A stretch of 64,000 nt of DNA. It comes from Archangium lipolyticum (GTDB lineage: Bacteria > Myxococcota > Myxococcia > Myxococcales > Myxococcaceae). Shown here piece by piece: positions 57,242-64,000 of the stretch; position 1 is the first letter of the stretch, and every line of letters begins with the position of its first letter. The notes beneath the pieces are model-generated. The model was given only the letters and a program-made list of their open reading frames with translations. It was not told where the DNA came from and made no database searches. The translations under genes were made by a program, and so were the position numbers. Where the stretch lies: NCBI RefSeq assembly GCF_024623785.1, contig NZ_JANKBZ010000028.1, forward strand, positions 78,485 to 142,484, read 5' to 3'.

Positions 57242-57805
57242 ATGATCATCTGCCCCGTGTGCGAGCACCAGCAGGCTCAGGGCACCGAGTGTGAAGTCTG
57301 TGGAAAGAAGCTGACGGCGGTGGCGCCGGTGGCGGTGGCGGTGGCGACGCTGCCGGAGCTGGAGCAGACGCAGCTCGCGGGGGGACGCGCGCCGGTGCAG
57401 ACCGCGGCGATCCCGGACCTGGAGGTGACGCGCCTGCAGTCGGTGCAGAACGTCGCCGTGCAGCCCGTACCCGAACTGGACACGGGGCGCTCGGCGGCGG
57501 CGGGCAACGTCCTGGTGGCGCCCATGCAGGAGATGGACACCGGGCGGGCCGCCTCGGACGGGCTGAAGACGGCGGCGCCCACGGGCGCGGTCGTCTGCCG
57601 CTACTGCCGCAACGTGCAGGCCTCCGGGGCCGTGTGCGATCGCTGCGGCATGCGGCTGCCCAAGCTGCGCACGGAGCAGCCAGCGGCCGTGGCCGCCAAG
57701 GCGGCCGCGTCCGGCGAGCGGGCGGGGTGCCCCCGGTGCCACACGCCCGGGTACGCGGGCCGGGCCTGCGTCACTTGCGGCACCCTCATTCCCGCCGCGG
57801 GGTGA
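57242..57805 (+). CDS. Zinc-ribbon protein with three Cys4 ribbons
   Basis: A 187-aa protein with three short zinc ribbons: CPVC..CEVC at residues 4-20, CRYC..CDRC about 119-135 and CPRC..CVTC about 163-180. Between the first two lies an Ala/Val-rich stretch with repeated LPELEQTQLAGG / IPDLEVTRLQS / VPELDTGRSAA units, about 20-25 residues each. Such proteins are usually scaffolds or adaptors; no enzyme motif is seen. The ATG at 57242 begins just before the first ribbon. thrC starts 12 bp after its stop. Confidence 0.75.
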   Translation: MIICPVCEHQQAQGTECEVCGKKLTAVAPVAVAVATLPELEQTQLAGGRAPVQTAAIPDLEVTRLQSVQNVAVQPVPELDTGRSAAAGNVLVAPMQEMDTGRAASDGLKTAAPTGAVVCRYCRNVQASGAVCDRCGMRLPKLRTEQPAAVAAKAAASGERAGCPRCHTPGYAGRACVTCGTLIPAAG

Positions 57806-57817
57806 TACACAGTGAGC

Positions 57818-59140
<1,323 letters not shown>

Positions 59141-59279
59141 GGCATCGGCCGGCGGGAAGGCCAGAAAACCCTGTACTTCCGTGGGGTTGCGAAGGGGGGC
59201 GGCCGGGGAGGGCGTCCACCGGGGAGGACTCTCCAGCCAACTCGACGAGGCCCCCCTGTTCCGCTACCTTGCCGGCCCC

Positions 59280-59618
59280 GTGAACGCAGATACCCAGAAT
59301 CTCCACGAGCAGCTCGAGCGCCTCCAGGAGGCGCTGTCCACCCGTCAGAGCACGCTTCACTTCGCCCACGCGGGCGTGTCCTGCATCGTCTCGCTCATCC
59401 TCGGAGGCGCGACGGCGAAGCTCTTCTGGGACTCGGCGAGAGCGCCGTATGTGGCGTGGCTGGGCCTGGCGGCGACGGTGGGGCTGGGCATCTACGCGCT
59501 GCTGCGCTACCGCCAGGGCCGCACGGTGCTGGCGGACGAGCTGGTGCGCTACGAGACGATGATGGATCTGCGCCGCCAGCTGCGGCTGGACGATCCCACG
59601 GCGCTGCTGCCCCGGTGA
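59280..59618 (+). CDS. Small two-helix membrane protein
   Basis: A 112-aa protein with an N-terminal coiled coil (NADTQNLHEQLERLQEAL) and two transmembrane helices (HAGVSCIVSLILGGATAKL and YVAWLGLAATVGLGIYALL). GTG at 59280 is the likely start; the in-frame residues above have no TM or coil. Its stop overlaps the dTMP kinase start by 4 bp (GTGA), so both are translated together. No known family. Confidence 0.7.
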   Translation: MNADTQNLHEQLERLQEALSTRQSTLHFAHAGVSCIVSLILGGATAKLFWDSARAPYVAWLGLAATVGLGIYALLRYRQGRTVLADELVRYETMMDLRRQLRLDDPTALLPR

Positions 59619-60295
59619 GTCGCGCCCGGAAGCCCGCGCGGAGCGGGCGTCTCATCGTCCTGGAAGGATTGGATGGCGCTGGCACCACCACGCAGGTGGA
59701 GCGGCTCGCGGCGGCGCTGCGGGCCGAGGGCCAGTCCGTCCTCACCACGCGCGAGCCCTCGGACGGCCCGGTGGGGGTGCTCATCCGCCAGGCGCTGACG
59801 GGGCGGGTGATATTGCCCGGAGCCGGAGGCCCCCAGCCGCTGGCCCAGGAGACGCTGGCGCTGCTGTACGCGGCGGACCGGACGGATCACCTGCGGTCCC
59901 GGGTGCTGCCGGCGCTGGAGGCGGGGCAGCTGGTGCTCAGTGACAGGTCGGTGCTCTCGTCCCTGGCGTACCAGGGGGCCTCCCTGCCCATGGACTGGGT
60001 GGAGAGCCTCAACGCGTACGCGGTGCCGGCGGACCTGACGCTCTTCGTCGAGGTGCCCATCACGGTGGCGGCGCGGCGGAGGGCGGCGCGAGGCGGGCCG
60101 GAGGAGCTCTTCGACGCGGAGGAGAAGCAGCGGCGGATCTCCCGGCAGTACGAGGCGGCCATCCGCCTGCGTGGCAAGCGCGAGCACGTGGTGCGCATCG
60201 ACGGGGACCAGCCGGTGGAGGCGGTGACGGCCGAGTGTCTGGCACAGGTGCGTAAGCTGCTCGGACGCAAGCCCGGACGCGCGGCGGTGCGGTAG
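59615..60295 (+). CDS. tmk: Thymidylate (dTMP) kinase with altered P-loop
   Basis: A 226-aa kinase converting dTMP to dTDP. Family motifs: EGLDGAGTTTQ at the P-loop, DRSVLSSLAYQG (the DR motif), and a LID segment RRRAARGGPEELFD. The P-loop Lys expected in GxDGxGKT is Thr 24 here (GGC ACC ACC), which is read directly and is unusual because this Lys binds the ATP phosphates. The GTG start overlaps the membrane-protein stop. It may be a functional variant or a divergent paralogue; no second copy lies in the window. Confidence 0.88.
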   Translation: MSRARKPARSGRLIVLEGLDGAGTTTQVERLAAALRAEGQSVLTTREPSDGPVGVLIRQALTGRVILPGAGGPQPLAQETLALLYAADRTDHLRSRVLPALEAGQLVLSDRSVLSSLAYQGASLPMDWVESLNAYAVPADLTLFVEVPITVAARRRAARGGPEELFDAEEKQRRISRQYEAAIRLRGKREHVVRIDGDQPVEAVTAECLAQVRKLLGRKPGRAAVR

Positions 60296-60308
60296 AGTCC
60301 CCGGCCGC

Positions 60309-61043
60309 ATGGAGCCCACCGGCGCGGCGGCGGTCATCATCGGCAACGAGGTCCTCACGGCGAAGGTGGTGGACGCGAATGGTCCCCACCTCATCCGGCG
60401 TCTGCGCGAGGTGGGGATTCCCCTGCGCACCCTGGAGATCGTCCCCGACGAGGTGGACATCATCGTGGAAGCGGTGGCGCGGGCGCGGATGCGGGCGAAG
60501 TACGTCTTCACCAGCGGAGGCATCGGCCCCACGCACGATGACGTGACGGTGCGGGCGGTGGCGCTGGCGATGGGGCGCAGGGTGGTGCGGCTGCCGGAGA
60601 TGGTGGAGCTCATCCGCGAGAGGGCGATGGACAAGCTGACGGCCGAGGCGCTGCGGCTGGCGGACGCCCCCGAGGGCGCGGTGCTGATTCCCCAGCCGGG
60701 CAGCTGGTACCCGGTGCTGACGGTGGAGGACGTCTTCATGCTGCCCGGGGTGCCGCAGCTCTTCCGCACGCAGCTGGACGCGGTGCTGGCGCGGCTGAGC
60801 GGCACGCCGGTGCACCTGCGGATGCTGTACCTCAACCTGGGCGAGAGCACGGTGGCGGCGGTGCTGGACCGCGTGGCGCTGGACATGCCGCACGTGGCCA
60901 TCGGCTCGTACCCGATGTTCGACCGCTCGCTGGACTACGTGGTGAAGGTGACGGTGGAGAGCGTGGAGAAGGGCGCCGTGGAGGAGGCCCTGGCCCGGCT
61001 CCAGGCGGGGTTGCCCGAGGGCTCGGTGGTCCGCATGGAGTAG
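60309..61043 (+). CDS. CinA-like molybdopterin-binding-domain protein
   Basis: A 244-aa protein matching the N-terminal (COG1058, MoaB/Mog-like) domain of CinA: IIGNEVLTAKVVDANGPHLIRRLREVG, TSGGIGPTHDD and MLPGVPQLF. The C-terminal nicotinamide-nucleotide amidase domain of full CinA (about 410 aa) is absent. In CinA the N-terminal domain is linked to ADP-ribose pyrophosphatase activity; whether this short form keeps it is not known. It starts 13 bp after the tmk stop, in the same operon. Confidence 0.88.
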   Translation: MEPTGAAAVIIGNEVLTAKVVDANGPHLIRRLREVGIPLRTLEIVPDEVDIIVEAVARARMRAKYVFTSGGIGPTHDDVTVRAVALAMGRRVVRLPEMVELIRERAMDKLTAEALRLADAPEGAVLIPQPGSWYPVLTVEDVFMLPGVPQLFRTQLDAVLARLSGTPVHLRMLYLNLGESTVAAVLDRVALDMPHVAIGSYPMFDRSLDYVVKVTVESVEKGAVEEALARLQAGLPEGSVVRME

Positions 61044-61081
61044 ACCCCCTCCGAGGCGTGTGAGGAAATTCGCTCCCGGGG

Positions 61082-61097
61082 TGTGAACCGCTTCACA
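61082..61097. promoter_or_regulatory. Perfect CRP-type operator
   Basis: TGTGAACCGCTTCACA is an exact match to the CRP half-sites TGTGA-N6-TCACA. It lies 38 bp after the CinA-like gene and 92 bp before the gene for a protein with two cyclic-nucleotide-binding domains, in an intergenic region where an operator is expected. Confidence 0.6.
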
Positions 61098-61136
61098 GAC
61101 GGAGCGGGTGCGAGCGGACACCCTTTGGGGAGAACA

Positions 61137-61168
61137 GACCCCGGCGGCGTTCTCGCCGTACCGGGGTC
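61137..61168 (+). promoter_or_regulatory. Stable hairpin in the leader of the cyclic-nucleotide-binding gene
   Basis: GACCCCGG-CGGCG-TTCT-CGCCG-TA-CCGGGGTC forms a 13-bp stem with a 2-nt bulge, about 20 bp upstream of the ATG. It is not followed by a T-run. It could be a leader structure or a weak terminator of the upstream operon. Confidence 0.5.
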
Positions 61169-61189
61169 CAGTCCTCTCAAGGGGGGTCC

Positions 61190-62290
61190 ATGTCAGACAC
61201 ACCGAGGCCGAACGAAGACGCGGTTGTCCCACTCTCCTCCAACCAGGAGCCGGAAGTGGTGCTCTCCGACTACGAGGCACTGGCGGAGTCCTGGGGCCGG
61301 AAGGGCTGGCTGTTGCGCGCCGTCGCCCTGTGCAGGTTCATCCTCCGGCTCGAGCCGGGTCATGAGCCGACGCGGCGGCTGCTGGCGGAGCTCGACGCCC
61401 GGCGGATGGACGTGTCGGGAGGAGCGGGGGCGTCGGCGCCAGCCGTCGAGGAGGGGCCCGCGCGCGCCTGCCTGTTCTCGCGGCTCGGCGAGCGGGAGTT
61501 CCTCTCGGTGCTGGAGGCCCTGGAGCTGCGGGACTTCCTGCCGGGAGAGACGATCGTCGAGGAGGGGCAGCCGGGCAACTCCCTGTTCGCCATCGTGGAG
61601 GGGAGCGTGGAGGTGGTGAGGAGCCCGCAGTCGGGAAGGCGGCGCACGGTGGCCTTCCTGGGCGAGGGCGACTTCTTCGGGGAGATGTCGCTGCTCTCCG
61701 ACGTGCCGAGGCTCGCGAGTGTCAGGGCCTTCGAGCGCACGGCGGTGTTGGAGCTGACGCGCGAGCGGTTGGATCGGATCATCCAGCGGCACCCCTCCGT
61801 GGAGGAGGTGTTGCGCTCCTTCCACCGCGAGCGCCTGCTGGACGACGTGCTGCGCTCCAATCCGATCTTCCGGCTGCTCACGCCCCCGGCGAGGGACGCC
61901 CTGGCCCGTGACTTCCAGCTGTGCTCCAGGCCCGCGGGGACGCGCCTGCTCGAGCAGGGGCAGGCGGTGGATGGCCTGTACGTGCTGCTGCGGGGGCGGT
62001 GCCAGGTGCGGCACCATCACGAGGACGGGAGGGAGAGCCCCCTGCGCACCCTGGGAGAGGGCGACGTGTTCGGGGAGATCTCCCTGATGCTCGGCCTGCC
62101 GGCCACCGCGACCGTGCTCGCGGACACGCCCTGCCTGCTGCTGCGGCTGGACTGGGGGAGCTGCGAGCGGAACCTCTTCGACCAGCCCGGGGTGTGCGAG
62201 GCGCTCTCGCGGATGGGCAATGAGCGCCTCCTGAGCTCCGCCGGGCTGCTCTTCGAGTCCGTGCCGCGCGGTGGGACCTCGCGCGCCTGA
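61190..62290 (+). CDS. Protein with two cyclic-nucleotide-binding domains
   Basis: A 366-aa soluble protein. After an N-terminal helical part (about 25-70, resembling one TPR unit) come two cNMP-binding domains, about 95-210 ([41 protein letters not shown]) and about 215-340 ([38 protein letters not shown]). FGEMSLL/FGEISLM are the phosphate-cassette regions, but the usual RxA after them reads RLAS and PATA, so the second may not bind nucleotide. There is no helix-turn-helix. The ATG at 61190 follows GGGGGG. It is preceded by a CRP-type operator. Confidence 0.9.
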   Translation: MSDTPRPNEDAVVPLSSNQEPEVVLSDYEALAESWGRKGWLLRAVALCRFILRLEPGHEPTRRLLAELDARRMDVSGGAGASAPAVEEGPARACLFSRLGEREFLSVLEALELRDFLPGETIVEEGQPGNSLFAIVEGSVEVVRSPQSGRRRTVAFLGEGDFFGEMSLLSDVPRLASVRAFERTAVLELTRERLDRIIQRHPSVEEVLRSFHRERLLDDVLRSNPIFRLLTPPARDALARDFQLCSRPAGTRLLEQGQAVDGLYVLLRGRCQVRHHHEDGRESPLRTLGEGDVFGEISLMLGLPATATVLADTPCLLLRLDWGSCERNLFDQPGVCEALSRMGNERLLSSAGLLFESVPRGGTSRA

Positions 62291-62463
62291 GGCCGTGCCC
62301 TCGGGAGTTACCTGCCTCCCCGGTCGGGAAGGGGGCCCCCCCCGGACGTGTCAAGCACCGGCTGACCGCCCGGCCGGTGGACAGGGGGTGCTCATGGTGC
62401 TTGTCCTCGGGCCGGAGGGCGGCTAACTCCGCGGTCCCCGGCTTTGGAGGAAGGAAGGGTTTC

Positions 62464-63864
<1,401 letters not shown>

Positions 63865-63878
63865 TCCGAGCAACCCCT

Positions 63879-63912
63879 CCCTCTCCCTCTGGGAGAGGGT
63901 CGGGGTGAGGGT
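63879..63912. repeat. Palindromic dispersed repeat, copy E
   Basis: CCCTCTCCC-TCT-GGGAGAGGG (63879-63899) plus TCGGGGTGAGGGT. It is intergenic, 15 bp after the asnS stop. Confidence 0.85.
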
Positions 63913-63955
63913 ATCCGCCCCCGTCATCCACCCGTGGATGGCTGGAGCCCGGCCC

Positions 63956-64000
63956 TCAGTAGTGCCAGGGGAAGCGCTTGAAGTTCTTCTCGCGCTTCTC
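63956..64000 (-). CDS. 3' end of a gene entering from the right
   Basis: Only the last 14 codons and a TGA stop are in the window: EKREKNFKRFPWHY. The frame is open to the edge and the residues look coding. Function cannot be told from this tail. It is convergent with asnS. Confidence 0.6.
   Translation of the reverse strand, partial: EKREKNFKRFPWHY

Noticed and set aside
62393..62425. Ten-codon frame upstream of asnS as a possible leader peptide
   Set aside because: It has no Asn codons, no ribosome-binding site and no terminator after it.

Overview
The window is very GC-rich and reads as chromosome of a myxobacterium (Myxococcota, most likely suborder Cystobacterineae, the Myxococcus/Stigmatella/Archangium/Cystobacter group). 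The grounds are a modular PKS/NRPS assembly line that matches the end of the myxalamid cluster, a membrane-anchored Ser/Thr kinase, an FHA protein, a large hybrid histidine kinase, secreted M4 protease and Ig-repeat proteins, and long spurious antisense frames typical of these genomes.

Region 1 (1-17882, + strand) is the 3' end of a PKS/NRPS operon whose genes overlap by 4 bp. A partial PKS protein ([KR-ACP]-KS-AT-DH-KR-ACP) is followed by a single-module PKS (KS-AT-DH-degenerate ER-KR-ACP) and a terminal NRPS (docking-C-A-PCP-reductase). The A-domain code read from the sequence is DLFNNALTYK, an alanine-type code, and release is reductive. Extender choice (malonyl, then methylmalonyl), a dead ER in the last PKS module and an A-type KR two modules earlier all fit the 2-methyl-2E,4E,6Z polyene alaninol amide of myxalamid.

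Region 2 (17951-31908) holds housekeeping and accessory genes. They include an acyltransferase/SDR pair, mutL, a prolyl aminopeptidase, a 52-aa small protein with an outer-membrane-type protein, a coiled-coil/repeat membrane protein, a Ser/Thr kinase, an FBP zinc-finger protein, and a translationally coupled pair encoding a secreted beta-helix/CBM protein and a beta-propeller lipoprotein.

Region 3 (32065-38644) is accessory. A LysR regulator is divergent from a metallo-beta-lactamase-fold lipoprotein, followed by about 600 bp of decayed-looking DNA. Next comes a 992-aa multidomain protein with a proline-rich N-terminus, a helical middle, a hydrophobic Gly/Ala segment and a C-terminal phosphoribosyltransferase-like domain. 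It looks like an exported effector and is the best candidate for something undescribed.

Region 4 (38648-49445) has an FHA protein, greA, recG with two palindromic repeats translated inside its coding sequence, and a secretion operon of an M4 metalloprotease with a dockerin-like tail followed by a six-repeat Ig-like lipoprotein.

Region 5 (49775-64000) has a hybrid histidine kinase, an AlaX-type tRNA editing protein, a DUF4091 secreted protein and pcm. After these come a zinc-ribbon protein, thrC, a small membrane protein overlapping a dTMP kinase with an altered P-loop, a CinA-like domain protein, a double cyclic-nucleotide-binding protein preceded by a consensus CRP-type operator, and asnS. 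A palindromic repeat family occurs five times across the window. No rRNA, tRNA, CRISPR array or insertion sequence was recognised.
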